Notes under the pieces: model-generated
What the model saw: the letters and a program-made list of their open reading frames with translations, nothing else
What the model was told of the DNA's origin: nothing
Databases searched by the model: none
From: Hymenobacter sp. H14-R3
GTDB lineage: Bacteria > Bacteroidota > Bacteroidia > Cytophagales > Hymenobacteraceae
Direction of reading: 5' to 3'
Length of the DNA: 38,524 nucleotides
Assembly (NCBI RefSeq): GCF_030063445.1
Contig: NZ_JASITD010000031.1
Coordinates: 1 to 38,524 of the forward strand
In this document: one piece after another, positions 1-6,560 of the stretch
Numbering within the stretch: the stretch's first letter is position 1
Layout: the number at the start of each line of letters is the position of its first letter
Position numbers and translations under genes: made by a program

Positions 1-46
1 TCTGCGCCCACACGTGCGCCTGGCCAAACTGCGTCGAAATACTCAT
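1..46 (-). CDS. 5' end of an unidentified gene leaving the window
   Basis: An ATG at 46-44 opens a frame that runs off the left edge (15 residues, beginning MSISTQFGQAHVWAQ). I do not recognise the product. The support is contextual: a TAGCTTTC motif (58-51), close to the Bacteroidota -7 element TAnnTTTG, lies 4 nt before the ATG. The same arrangement precedes several confident genes here (for example 14187 and 28297). A terminator for the preceding integrase lies just upstream. If real, it is probably the next gene of the integrated element, but the fragment is too short to be sure it is coding. Confidence 0.4.
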   Translation of the reverse strand, partial: MSISTQFGQAHVWAQ

Positions 47-70
47 ACCCGAAAGCTACTGCCAGCACCC

Positions 71-103
71 AAAAAAAGCGCTGGCCGGGAGGCCAACGCT
101 TTT
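71..103 (-). terminator. Rho-independent terminator after the integrase
   Basis: On the minus strand a 9-bp stem (GCGTTGGCC with GGCCAGCGC, one G-T pair, loop TCCC) is followed by seven T residues. It lies about 50 bp past the integrase stop codon and just before the next leftward start codon. Confidence 0.75.
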
Positions 104-149
104 CTGAGTTTTGGGTAAGGACAAGGCTATGAATGCCAGGGCCTTTTTG

Positions 150-1454
150 TTAACTATCCAGTTCATCAAGCCGGTCTATTTCGGCTTGCTTCATGGCCTC
201 GTCCACGTGCACGTACTTCATCGTCATGCTGAGCTTCTTGTGGCCGAGTAGCTTCTGGAGCACCTCAACCTTGCCCCCGCGCCGGATGAAGTTGGTGGCG
301 AAGGTTTCCCGGCCGATGTGGTGGTGCAGCTTCGTCTCGATGCGCAGGTTGGTGCCGATGATGCCCAGCTGCCGGTTGGTGTACTGGTCGGAGTAAATCC
401 GGAAGCCCTCGCACTCGTTTTCGGTCTGGCTGTCGGTGAGATAGCGCAATGCCCGCTTCGTGATAGGCAAGAGCAAGTCCTTCTCATCGTAGCGGTAGGT
501 TTTGTGCGGCTGGAGCACCATCTGCTGGCCCACCACCTTCACGCTGGCCATCTGCTTCAGGTCGCCCAGACGCAGGCCGCAATGGCAGCTAAACAAGAAC
601 TTCTGGAGCATGTGCCGGTGGGTCGACCCAACGTCCAGGCGGTTGTAATGCTCCTCCAACTTGGCCAGCTCGGCTTCGGTGAGAGCCTTCCACTGGCCGG
701 CCACCGTGCTGTTCACAAAATATTCGTAGGGGTCCTCGAAGGTGATTTTATCACGGCGCGCCAGCTCCAGGTAGGCTTTCACGTTGCGGTGCCGGCCCGA
801 CCGCGTGTTCTGGCAACTCTCGCACGCTGTTTTCAGCCAGGCGTCGAAGTCATGTGAGAGCTTGTGGGTGAGGTCGCAGAAAGGCAGCACGCTATCGGCC
901 GGGCTGCTGCCGGGGGCCGGCGCGGGCTTCTTGCCTAGGTTGCTGCGGGTGGGGCGCTTACCGTAGGCGATGAACTCGCGCAGCTTGTTCAGCGTGGAGT
1001 GGTGGCTCTTGTGGGTGTTCTGGGTGATTTGCCCGCGGCGGTACCGCTCGTCGGCGCGGGCGCCCATGTAAACCAAAAAGTCCTCCTTTGACGCGCCGGT
1101 ATTGTACTCGCGCAGAAACTCGTCGGCCGTGAGGTGCCGATTGCTCAGGCGGTAGCGGATAGCGATTTCGTTGGCCGTGCCCAGGGCCTGGCCTATGAGC
1201 AGGTTGTGGTCGGCCGCTTTCTTGCCCGCCTCCGGCCCGAGCGCGCCCAGCTGCTCCAGCGCCTCCGGAGAGCGGCGCGCTGCCGGCAGCTTAGCTAGGC
1301 ACTTGCCGAGTTCTTTTTCCCAGAGTACCTCGGGCCAAGCAAACCCGAGCGGAATGTTCATCACCTTCCGATTCAAAATAACTTGCAGCCGCACCGTATT
1401 GAGGCCATTTTTTTGGGCTGGCGTGCGCAGGCAAACTGTTGCTGAAAAATTCAC
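150..1454 (-). CDS. Tyrosine recombinase / phage-type integrase
   Basis: Site-specific recombinase expected to integrate and excise a mobile element through a covalent 3'-phosphotyrosine. From a GTG start at 1454 the product is 434 aa: an N-terminal arm-type domain (about 1-110), a SAM-like core-binding domain (about 130-230) and a C-terminal catalytic domain. Visible catalytic residues are Arg295 (GLRLGD), His379 and Arg382 (HHIGR), His405 (LGHKK) and Tyr414 (MKYVHV), the complete R-HxxR-H-Y set. The frame stays open upstream to an ATG at 1604, but that start lies inside tRNA-Leu and past its terminator, so I reject it. VNFSATVCLR resembles the usual start of Bacteroidota integrases. The gene points away from the tRNA 3' end, the standard layout at one end of an element inserted in a tRNA gene; the body would lie left of the window. 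Confidence 0.9.
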   Translation of the reverse strand: MNFSATVCLRTPAQKNGLNTVRLQVILNRKVMNIPLGFAWPEVLWEKELGKCLAKLPAARRSPEALEQLGALGPEAGKKAADHNLLIGQALGTANEIAIRYRLSNRHLTADEFLREYNTGASKEDFLVYMGARADERYRRGQITQNTHKSHHSTLNKLREFIAYGKRPTRSNLGKKPAPAPGSSPADSVLPFCDLTHKLSHDFDAWLKTACESCQNTRSGRHRNVKAYLELARRDKITFEDPYEYFVNSTVAGQWKALTEAELAKLEEHYNRLDVGSTHRHMLQKFLFSCHCGLRLGDLKQMASVKVVGQQMVLQPHKTYRYDEKDLLLPITKRALRYLTDSQTENECEGFRIYSDQYTNRQLGIIGTNLRIETKLHHHIGRETFATNFIRRGGKVEVLQKLLGHKKLSMTMKYVHVDEAMKQAEIDRLDELDS

Positions 1455-1485
1455 GTGGTAAACAGATGGTAAACACCAAATGGAA

Positions 1486-1542
1486 AAACCCCCTAGAAAA
1501 ACCTTGTTTGCTACGTGCAAACGGGGTTTTTCTAGGGGGTTT
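1486..1542 (-). terminator. Long hairpin terminator after tRNA-Leu
   Basis: A perfect 18-bp inverted repeat (1486-1503 with 1525-1542) extends inward through two wobble pairs and GTTTGC/GCAAAC, giving a stem of about 26 bp with a 5-nt loop. On the minus strand it is followed by TTTTTCC. It lies between the tRNA-Leu 3' end and the integrase start. A smaller 7-bp hairpin (1544-1560) comes first. Confidence 0.7.
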
Positions 1543-1563
1543 GTGAGGCAAAATGCCTCAAAG

Positions 1564-1646
1564 TACCAGAGACGGGACTCGAACCCGTAAGCCACTGAAG
1601 GCAAGTGAGTTTAAGTCACTCGTGTATACCATTCCACCACTCCGGC
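1564..1646 (-). tRNA. tRNA-Leu (UAA)
   Basis: An 83-nt class II tRNA. The acceptor stem is GCCGGAG with CTCTGGT (two G-U pairs) and the discriminator is A. The anticodon stem AGTGA/TCACT encloses the loop CTTAAAC, giving anticodon TAA. There is a long variable arm, and a T-loop GGTTCGAGTCCC. The 3' CCA is not encoded. The 5' end abuts the stop codon of the HNH pseudogene with no gap, and I see no TAnnTTTG promoter directly upstream. The 3' end faces the integrase, so it is the probable attachment site. Confidence 0.95.
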
Positions 1647-1798
1647 TCAACGTTTTAGCTGGTTTTTGCCACGATAGTTTTCGGTTTGTGCATGGCAGTT
1701 CGGGCAAAGTAAGTGCAAGTTACTAATGCGGTGGTCATTATTAATACCATTGACATGATGAAGCTCTAACGCAATAGGCTGGCCGCATCATTCTACTA

Positions 1799-1815
1799 GA
1801 GCGTGAGGACAATTA
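1799..1815 (+). repeat. Left terminal inverted repeat of the IS
   Basis: GAGCGTGAGGACAATTA, an exact reverse complement of 2629-2645. The TA at 1797-1798 is the target duplication. Confidence 0.92.
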
Positions 1816-1821
1816 CCTTTG
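1814..1821 (+). promoter_or_regulatory. Probable transposase promoter, -7 element
   Basis: TACCTTTG matches the Bacteroidota -7 consensus TAnnTTTG exactly and is identical to the elements before tRNA-Gly and tRNA-Arg in this window. It lies 42 bp before the transposase ATG and overlaps the inner edge of the left inverted repeat. No convincing -33 TTG is seen. Confidence 0.55.
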
Positions 1822-1863
1822 CCTAGCTTCAGGTTATATCAAATAAGTTAAGCATTAAATTAT

Positions 1864-2615
1864 ATGCGCCGTCATGAAATAACCGACCGCCAATGGGAGG
1901 CCGTATCCCCGCTCTTATCCGGTAAAGCCACCGATTGCGGCGTAACGGCCAAAGATAACCGCCTGTTTTTCAACGCTATCATTTGGATAATGCGGACCGG
2001 CTGCCCCTGGGCCGACCTGCCCGAGCGTTTCGGCAAGGCTAATTCGGTCTGCCGCCGCTTCCGCCGGCTGGCCCAAAAAGGTGTGTGGGAACGCGCCTTT
2101 TTGGCCTTGCAAGCGCCGGAATTGGAATGGGTCATGCTCGATTCGACCGTCGTGCGGGCGCACCAGCATTCGGCCGGCCAAAAAAAAGTGACCCCGAAAC
2201 CGAGTGCCTTGGCCGCAGCCGCGGGGGTATCGGCACCAAGATTCACGCCTGCACCGAGGCTTTAGGCAACGCCGTGCGCCTGATTGCCACCGGCGGACAG
2301 GCCGGCGACTGCCCGCAAACCCAGCTCCTGCTGGCTGGCCTGCAACCGGGCAAGGTGGTGGCCGATACCGCCTATGACAGCGATGAAAACCGCGCTTACT
2401 GTGCCCAGCACCACATCGAAGCCGTTATTCCCAGCCACCCCAATCGGGTGAAACCCCTCGATATGGACGCGGAAACCTATCGGGACCGCAACAAAATCGA
2501 GCGCTTTTTCGGCCGCCTTAAGCAGTACCGGCGCTTAGCCACACGCTACGAAAAAACCGTCGTTTCTTTCCTGGCCTTCTGGCACATTGGGGCAATGTTA
2601 GATTGGCTTAGATAA
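1864..2615 (+). CDS. IS5-family transposase, needs a -1 frameshift
   Basis: DDE transposase made from two overlapping frames: orfA 1864-2265 and the downstream frame ending at 2615. The join lies at a run of eight A (2180-2187). In the first frame this reads CAA AAA AAA GTG; slipping back one base continues as SDPETECLGRSRGG. The fused product is about 250 aa, normal for this IS5 subgroup. Catalytic residues: first Asp in MLDSTVVRAHQH, second Asp in VVADTAYDSDENR, Glu in NKIERFFGRLKQYRR. The N-terminal helix-turn-helix region carries ITDRQWEAVSPLL. The A-run and overlap are typical of programmed frameshifting in this family, so I read it as an intact gene, not a broken one. Confidence 0.88.
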
Positions 2616-2628
2616 ATAAACTTGACTC

Positions 2629-2645
2629 TAATTGTCCTCACGCTC
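2629..2645 (+). repeat. Right terminal inverted repeat of the IS
   Basis: TAATTGTCCTCACGCTC, the exact complement of the left end, followed by the TA target duplication (2646-2647). Confidence 0.92.
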
Positions 2646-2989
2646 TAGACCGCAATGCTCACACTGATACTTTTTCCAACCTTCTTTCAGCAGTCGGCCC
2701 CGCAATCCATAGGTGAATGCATAGTAAGAGTTCTCAACCAATATTTCCTCCAACGTGGATTTTCGCCTAAAGGCTTTGTACCGCGCACCCTGGTTCCATC
2801 CCTGGCCCGTAAAGTGACCCGTGTTGAGCCCTATCTGCTTGATACGGTTGTGCGCCGTTTTGTAGTTGCCGCCCGCCGGCACCAGCCCGATGCGGCTCAG
2901 CACCTGCTGCACCGATAAGCTCTCAGCTACTGCCTACCGAAACTATTCATCCGTGCTCAGGCACTTGCGAGTGACCGCCATTGGGATAG

Positions 2990-3024
2990 GTGCAAAATAA
3001 AGAACGCCACCCGAGGGTGGCGTT
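2990..3024 (-). terminator. Terminator after tRNA-Gly
   Basis: A perfect hairpin AACGCCACC/GGTGGCGTT with loop CTCG, followed on the minus strand by the T-rich CTTTATTTT. It starts 8 bp after the tRNA CCA. Confidence 0.75.
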
Positions 3025-3031
3025 TAAAATC

Positions 3032-3107
3032 TGGAGCGGGAGACGAGGTTCGAACTCGCGACCTCGACCTTGGCAAGGTCGCGCTCTACCAACTGAGCTA
3101 CTCTCGC
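3032..3107 (-). tRNA. tRNA-Gly (GCC)
   Basis: A 76-nt cloverleaf with encoded CCA (3034-3032). The anticodon stem CGACC/GGTCG encloses TTGCCAA, giving anticodon GCC. The D-arm is GCTCAGTTGGTAGAGC and the T-loop GTTCGAAC. The acceptor stem GCGAGAG/CTCCCGC has an A4-C69 mismatch where a G-C pair would be expected. It is the only one of the three tRNAs here that encodes CCA. Confidence 0.95.
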
Positions 3108-3143
3108 TTGATGTTTTCGCTGCTGTTGCGGCGAATGGTGGTA

Positions 3144-3173
3144 CAAAGGTAGACAAAAGTGCCAAACAAGCAA
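3144..3173 (-). promoter_or_regulatory. Promoter of tRNA-Gly
   Basis: On the minus strand TTG (3173-3171) is followed, after exactly 19 nt, by TACCTTTG (3151-3144). This matches the Bacteroidota sigma-A consensus TTG-N19-TAnnTTTG. The -7 element lies 36 bp before the mature tRNA, leaving room for a short leader removed by RNase P. It is the best-formed promoter in the window. Confidence 0.75.
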
Positions 3174-3361
3174 GTGGCAGGGCTTATTATTTCCGTTATT
3201 GATACGTTGTTGCTTCATTTTCAAGGGGAAAAAGTTTTTACTTCCTCTTTAATCAGGTAATTGTGAAGTTTTTTTTGGGTCGCAAAATCCAGCGATGATA
3301 GTGGGGCCGTAGGTGGGTCAGGTTTAAACCACTCCTTTTTTTCTTTATTTTCTTCTCTCAC

Positions 3362-3925
3362 ATGAAATTCTCGTTTGCAACCCTCGCCATTGTAGCATTG
3401 CTTGGCACGGCCGGCGTTCAATCGGCTTCGGCCCAAAAGGCTAAGACGGTGATGGTGGGCGGTGCCCCGATGTACCCCACGAAAAACATCATCGAAAACG
3501 CCGTTAATTCGAAAGACCACACCACGCTGGTGGCCGCCGTAAAGGCAGCCGGCCTTGTAGAAACTTTGTCGGGCCCCGGGCCTTTCACCGTGTTTGCCCC
3601 TACCAATGAGGCATTTAACGCCCTGCCCGCCGGCACGGTAGAAACCCTGGTGAAGCCGGAGAACAAGGAAACCCTCACCAAAATCCTGACCTACCACGTA
3701 GTGGCGGGCAAAATGACTGCTTCCGACCTGATGAAAGCTATTAAGGCTGGTGGCGGCAAGGCTACCCTCACGACTGTGCAGGGCGAAACCCTCACGGCCA
3801 TGATGAAGGGCTCAAAAGGTATTGAACTGAAGGACGAAAAAGGCGGTATTGCCACCGTTACGATTGCCGATGTGATGCAGAGCAACGGCGTAATTCACGT
3901 AGTGAACAAGGTGCTGATGCCCTAG
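3362..3925 (+). CDS. Secreted fasciclin (FAS1) domain protein
   Basis: A 187-aa exported protein. A signal peptide (about 1-24, ending SASAQ) precedes one FAS1 domain (about 45-187). Hallmarks are the H1 box TVFAPTNEAFNALP, the central YHVVAGKMTASDL and the H2-type end SNGVIHVVNKVLMP. FAS1 domains mediate adhesion or matrix interaction; the ligand here is unknown. It is probably a single-gene unit, with a tRNA transcribed away upstream and a strong terminator downstream. A TAATTGTG (3258-3265) 96 bp upstream could be its -7 element. The length is normal for stand-alone bacterial FAS1 proteins. Confidence 0.9.
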   Translation: MKFSFATLAIVALLGTAGVQSASAQKAKTVMVGGAPMYPTKNIIENAVNSKDHTTLVAAVKAAGLVETLSGPGPFTVFAPTNEAFNALPAGTVETLVKPENKETLTKILTYHVVAGKMTASDLMKAIKAGGGKATLTTVQGETLTAMMKGSKGIELKDEKGGIATVTIADVMQSNGVIHVVNKVLMP

Positions 3926-3947
3926 TTGGCAACTCAATGCTGAATAG

Positions 3948-3989
3948 TAATAAAGCCGGCCATCTCTCAGGAGGTAGCCGGCTTTATTA
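3948..3989 (+). terminator. Terminator after the fasciclin gene
   Basis: A perfect 13-bp inverted repeat TAATAAAGCCGGC (3948-3960) / GCCGGCTTTATTA (3977-3989) with a 16-nt loop; the T-rich arm supplies the tract. Confidence 0.8.
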
Positions 3990-4052
3990 TGGCCCAGCGG
4001 TACTATATTGGGACCCCCTACTCCGTATTTGCTCTCTTTTCCCGCCCACTCT

Positions 4053-4649
4053 ATGTTTCTTTCTACTCGTTCTTATTTTTATACTTTTTGGTTATTAGTG
4101 TTCTGGCTAGCGGTGCCTAAGACTAGCTGGGCCCAGCGGCTGCGCGAAACAAAGTTTGAGAAAGGTATGCTCGATAAGGGGCAGAAAACCGGCACCTGGG
4201 AATACTATGGCTACACGCCATCGGGCGAGAAGGTAGTGGTGCAGCGCTATAACTACGATACGCGCCGACTAGCCTATTTCCGGCCGGGGCCCGACGTGAT
4301 GTGTCACACCGAGGTGAGCCCCGGCAAGTGGAGCTACGTGCGCCTCGACCAGCCACCCATTTTTATTGGCAGCGATGTGGCCCTGGCCGAATACACCTCG
4401 CGGCTCGTGTACCCGCCCAGGGCTCAGGAGCAAAATATTCAGGGTAAGGTGCTGGTAGCTTTTCTGATAGATACGCTAGGTAATATCAGCGGCCACCGCT
4501 TGGTGCAGCGTATTGGGGGCGGCTGCGACGAGGAGGCTCTGCGCGTGGCCCGCACCGTACCCGCGCAGTGGGTGCCCGCACGCCTGGGCAGCCGGGCCGT
4601 AGCCGTGGAGTATGAGTTGCCGCTCAATTTTCGGCTCTCGCAACCCTAA
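4053..4649 (+). CDS. Secreted protein with TonB C-terminal-like domain
   Basis: A 198-aa protein from ATG 4053; the first 28 residues form a signal peptide ending SWAQ. An in-frame ATG at 4008 would put 15 charged/neutral residues before the signal and is less likely. The middle contains a short MORN-like stretch (EKGMLDKGQKTGTWEYYGY). The C-terminal half (about 110-198) is a TonB_C fold: YPPRAQEQNIQGKVLVAFLID, then the diagnostic IGGGCDEEALRV and a final LPLNFRL strand. In Bacteroidota such domains usually link TonB-type proteins to outer-membrane receptors. This copy lacks a membrane anchor and the proline-rich spacer, so it is a periplasmic paralogue of unknown partner, not a classic TonB. 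Confidence 0.8.
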   Translation: MFLSTRSYFYTFWLLVFWLAVPKTSWAQRLRETKFEKGMLDKGQKTGTWEYYGYTPSGEKVVVQRYNYDTRRLAYFRPGPDVMCHTEVSPGKWSYVRLDQPPIFIGSDVALAEYTSRLVYPPRAQEQNIQGKVLVAFLIDTLGNISGHRLVQRIGGGCDEEALRVARTVPAQWVPARLGSRAVAVEYELPLNFRLSQP

Positions 4650-4676
4650 GGCCGGCGGCGGCCGTATTTTGGCCCT

Positions 4677-5210
4677 ATGAAAACTATGTTGTGGGGTCCA
4701 CTGGCTGGCTTGGGGTGCGTGTTGCTACTAACGGGCTGCGACTCGACGCCGCGTGAGCGGCAGGAAATAGCGCGCCAGGAAATAGCTAAGCTCGATACGG
4801 CCGCTCGCAACTCGGGCCGCACCCTGAGCCGGCTGGGCCACCAAACCGCCACCTTCGATGCCGCCAACCGCGCCCGCCGCGCCGTGCCGCTCGACGCCAA
4901 AAAGCAAAAAATAGTGGACCAGCAACTGCTGGGCAGCTACGCCGACCGCATCGGTAGCCTCACGGTGGCTACCATTGCGGGGGCCTACGGCGAGCTGCTG
5001 CGCGCCACCCGCGTGCGCCAAACCGGCTGGGAGGCCCGCGACTGGGACTATGCCCAGGATACTTACCGCCGCCTCAATGCCCAGTTGGCGCGCATCCGCA
5101 TAGACCTGCCCGCGCGCGACGAACTGCGCATCCGGGCCTGGCAGGCCGAGTTCACGGCCCTGCGCGCCAAGCGCACAGCCGCCGACCTGCGCACGGCTAC
5201 CAAAAAGTAA
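4677..5210 (+). CDS. Hypothetical lipoprotein
   Basis: A 177-aa protein with a clear lipoprotein signal: MKTMLWGPLAGLGCVLLLTGC, with lipobox LLTGC and lipidated Cys21. The mature part is rich in Ala, Arg and Leu and appears almost wholly alpha-helical (RQEIARQEIAKLDTAARN and later segments), possibly a coiled coil. I recognise no family. It starts 27 bp after the TonB-C gene and may share a transcript, although TATTTTGG (4665-4672) lies 4 nt before its ATG, as before other genes here. Confidence 0.75.
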   Translation: MKTMLWGPLAGLGCVLLLTGCDSTPRERQEIARQEIAKLDTAARNSGRTLSRLGHQTATFDAANRARRAVPLDAKKQKIVDQQLLGSYADRIGSLTVATIAGAYGELLRATRVRQTGWEARDWDYAQDTYRRLNAQLARIRIDLPARDELRIRAWQAEFTALRAKRTAADLRTATKK

Positions 5211-5290
5211 TTGTTGGGTCATAGCTGTTATATAGGGCCGGCTCGCCGGGCCCTGCGCCCGAGCACTCACCCCACGCGCCGCCCGCTGCC

Positions 5291-5743
5291 ATGCCCCCCG
5301 AATCAACCCCTCCCAAGTCGGAGAATATTATTGTGTTCGACTCGTACTACGAGCCGCTGGCGGCGCACCTGGCCCGCACCAAGCTGGAGGCGGCGGGCAT
5401 TCCGTGCTTCCTGACCAATGAGAACCTGGTGTCACTCAACCGCATGTATAGCCCGGTAGCGGGCGGCGTGCGGCTGCACATCTACCAGCGCGACGCGCAG
5501 CAGGTGGCCGATGTGCTGCGCGAGCCGGCCGTGATGCAAGCCTCGCGCGGGGGCCAGGCTGAGCCCGAGGCCATCACTCCGGATACGCTCACTTGCCCGC
5601 GCTGCGGCTCGCACGAGGTCACGTATGACGCGGCGGCCCAGCCCGGCGCGGTCAACTGGTTTGTGGCGCTGCTGTCGCGGCTGCGGCGCTACCCGCTGCA
5701 AGGGCGCGCCTACCACTGCTTTCACTGCGGGCTGAATTTTTAG
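5291..5743 (+). CDS. DUF2007-type protein with a zinc ribbon
   Basis: A 150-aa soluble protein. Residues about 10-80 match the DUF2007 (putative signal-transducing) fold: ENIIVFDSYYEPLAAHLART, then KLEAAGIPCFLTNENLV and VRLHIYQRDAQQVADVL. The C-terminus holds two CxxC knuckles (CPRCGS and CFHCGLNF), a probable zinc ribbon. DUF2007 resembles a small ACT-like or PII-like domain; no ligand is established. It is a common solo gene in Bacteroidota. The start ATG 5291 puts the first conserved strand at residue 11. Confidence 0.75.
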   Translation: MPPESTPPKSENIIVFDSYYEPLAAHLARTKLEAAGIPCFLTNENLVSLNRMYSPVAGGVRLHIYQRDAQQVADVLREPAVMQASRGGQAEPEAITPDTLTCPRCGSHEVTYDAAAQPGAVNWFVALLSRLRRYPLQGRAYHCFHCGLNF

Positions 5744-5795
5744 CCCGCAGGGGCAGGTCGCTAACCTTTTGCCTGGTACCCGGCTTCTAACCGGC

Positions 5796-6512
5796 ATGGA
5801 AAAACATGTAAAGAAAGTAGCGCTCATTACGGGAGCCAATAAAGGGCTGGGCCTCGAAATAGCGCGCCAGCTGGGCCAGCAGGGCCTGGCGGTGGTGCTG
5901 GCCGCCCGCCACGGCAAGGCCAATGCGCCGGCCGCCGAGCTGCGCGCCCAGGGCCTCGACGCCCGCGCTGTGGAACTCGACGTGACCAATGCCGCCGACA
6001 TTGCGGCGCTGCCTACCTTTTTGGAAGAGCATTTTGGGCGGCTCGATGTGCTGGTGAACAACGCTGGGGTGCAGCTCGATACTGGTTTTGACGTGAGCCC
6101 CGACACGCTGCGCCAAACCTACGAAGCCAATGTCGTGGGCCCCTACGCCATTACGCAGGCGCTGCTGCCGCTACTGCGGCAGGCTCCGGCGGGCCGCATC
6201 GTGAACCAGAGCAGCATTTTGGGCTCGCTCACGGCCATCAGTCAGGGGCAAGGTGGCAGCTGGGCCACGCCGGGCTACACCTCCTCCAAAGCCGCGCTGA
6301 ATATGCTGACCGTGGTGCTGGCGCAGCACCTGGCCGGCACCAGCATTAAGGTGAATGCCGCCCATCCCGGCTGGGTACAAACGGACCTGGGCGGCGCCGA
6401 GGCCCCCCTTAGCGTGGCCGAAGGTGCCCAGACTGCCGTGCGCCTGGCCCTGCTGCCCGCCGATGGCCCCACGGGCGGCTACTTTCACAACGCCGAGCAC
6501 CTGCCCTGGTAG
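5796..6512 (+). CDS. Short-chain dehydrogenase, carbonyl-reductase-like
   Basis: A 238-aa NAD(P)H-dependent oxidoreductase. The Rossmann glycine motif TGANKGLG is at about residues 12-19, NNAG is at about 86-89, catalytic Ser is in NQSSILGS, and the YxxxK pair is in GYTSSKAALN. The end YFHNAEHLPW resembles the C-terminus of plant-type and bacterial carbonyl reductases of the menthone reductase/CBR1 group. I prefer ATG 5796 over the in-frame ATG at 5769, because family members start 5-10 residues before the first strand (KKVALITGA). The substrate is unknown. Confidence 0.88.
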   Translation: MEKHVKKVALITGANKGLGLEIARQLGQQGLAVVLAARHGKANAPAAELRAQGLDARAVELDVTNAADIAALPTFLEEHFGRLDVLVNNAGVQLDTGFDVSPDTLRQTYEANVVGPYAITQALLPLLRQAPAGRIVNQSSILGSLTAISQGQGGSWATPGYTSSKAALNMLTVVLAQHLAGTSIKVNAAHPGWVQTDLGGAEAPLSVAEGAQTAVRLALLPADGPTGGYFHNAEHLPW

Positions 6513-6560
6513 GCAACAGCCAGTCAGCAACTTGTCGCTTTCAAAAGCCATCTTTGCCGC

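Larger units (their letters stand above)
1799..2645 (+). mobile_element. IS5-family insertion sequence
   Basis: An 847-bp element bounded by 17-bp perfect terminal inverted repeats (GAGCGTGAGGACAATTA at 1799-1815, its complement at 2629-2645) and flanked by a TA direct repeat (1797-1798 and 2646-2647). It carries one transposase in two overlapping frames. The ends and TA duplication are intact, so the copy is probably recent and possibly active. It sits inside the HNH gene. Confidence 0.93.
1647..2981 (-). pseudogene. HNH endonuclease, broken by nonsense codons and an IS insertion
   Basis: Removing the IS element and one TA duplication gives a continuous HNH-endonuclease frame from ATG 2981-2979 to TGA 1649-1647. 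N-terminal part: STDE*FR*AVAESLSVQQVL, then GLVPAGGNYKTAHNRIKQ and GLNTGHFTGQGWNQG, then the first zinc pair CEHCGL (before the IS). C-terminal part after the IS: PIALELHHVNGINND, then RISNLHLLCPNCHAQT with the second zinc pair. The frame has TAG at 2945-2943 and 2936-2934, where the family usually has Gln, and TGA at 1790-1788, where it usually has Trp (E-W). All three fit single transitions (CAG to TAG, TGG to TGA). The HNH core and zinc cysteines are otherwise intact, so decay looks recent. Such free-standing HNH genes are often mobile. Confidence 0.85.

Noticed and set aside
1486..1542. Palindrome between tRNA-Leu and the integrase as an IS or attachment core
   Set aside because: It is followed by a T tract on the tRNA strand, encodes nothing and has no target duplication; it fits a terminator better.
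150..1604. Integrase start at ATG 1604
   Set aside because: It lies inside tRNA-Leu and upstream of the tRNA terminator; the GTG at 1454 fits the family start.
2934..2945. TAG read as Gln and TGA as Trp (recoded stops) in the HNH gene
   Set aside because: The same gene is cut by an IS, and every other gene here uses normal stops. Simple decay is enough.
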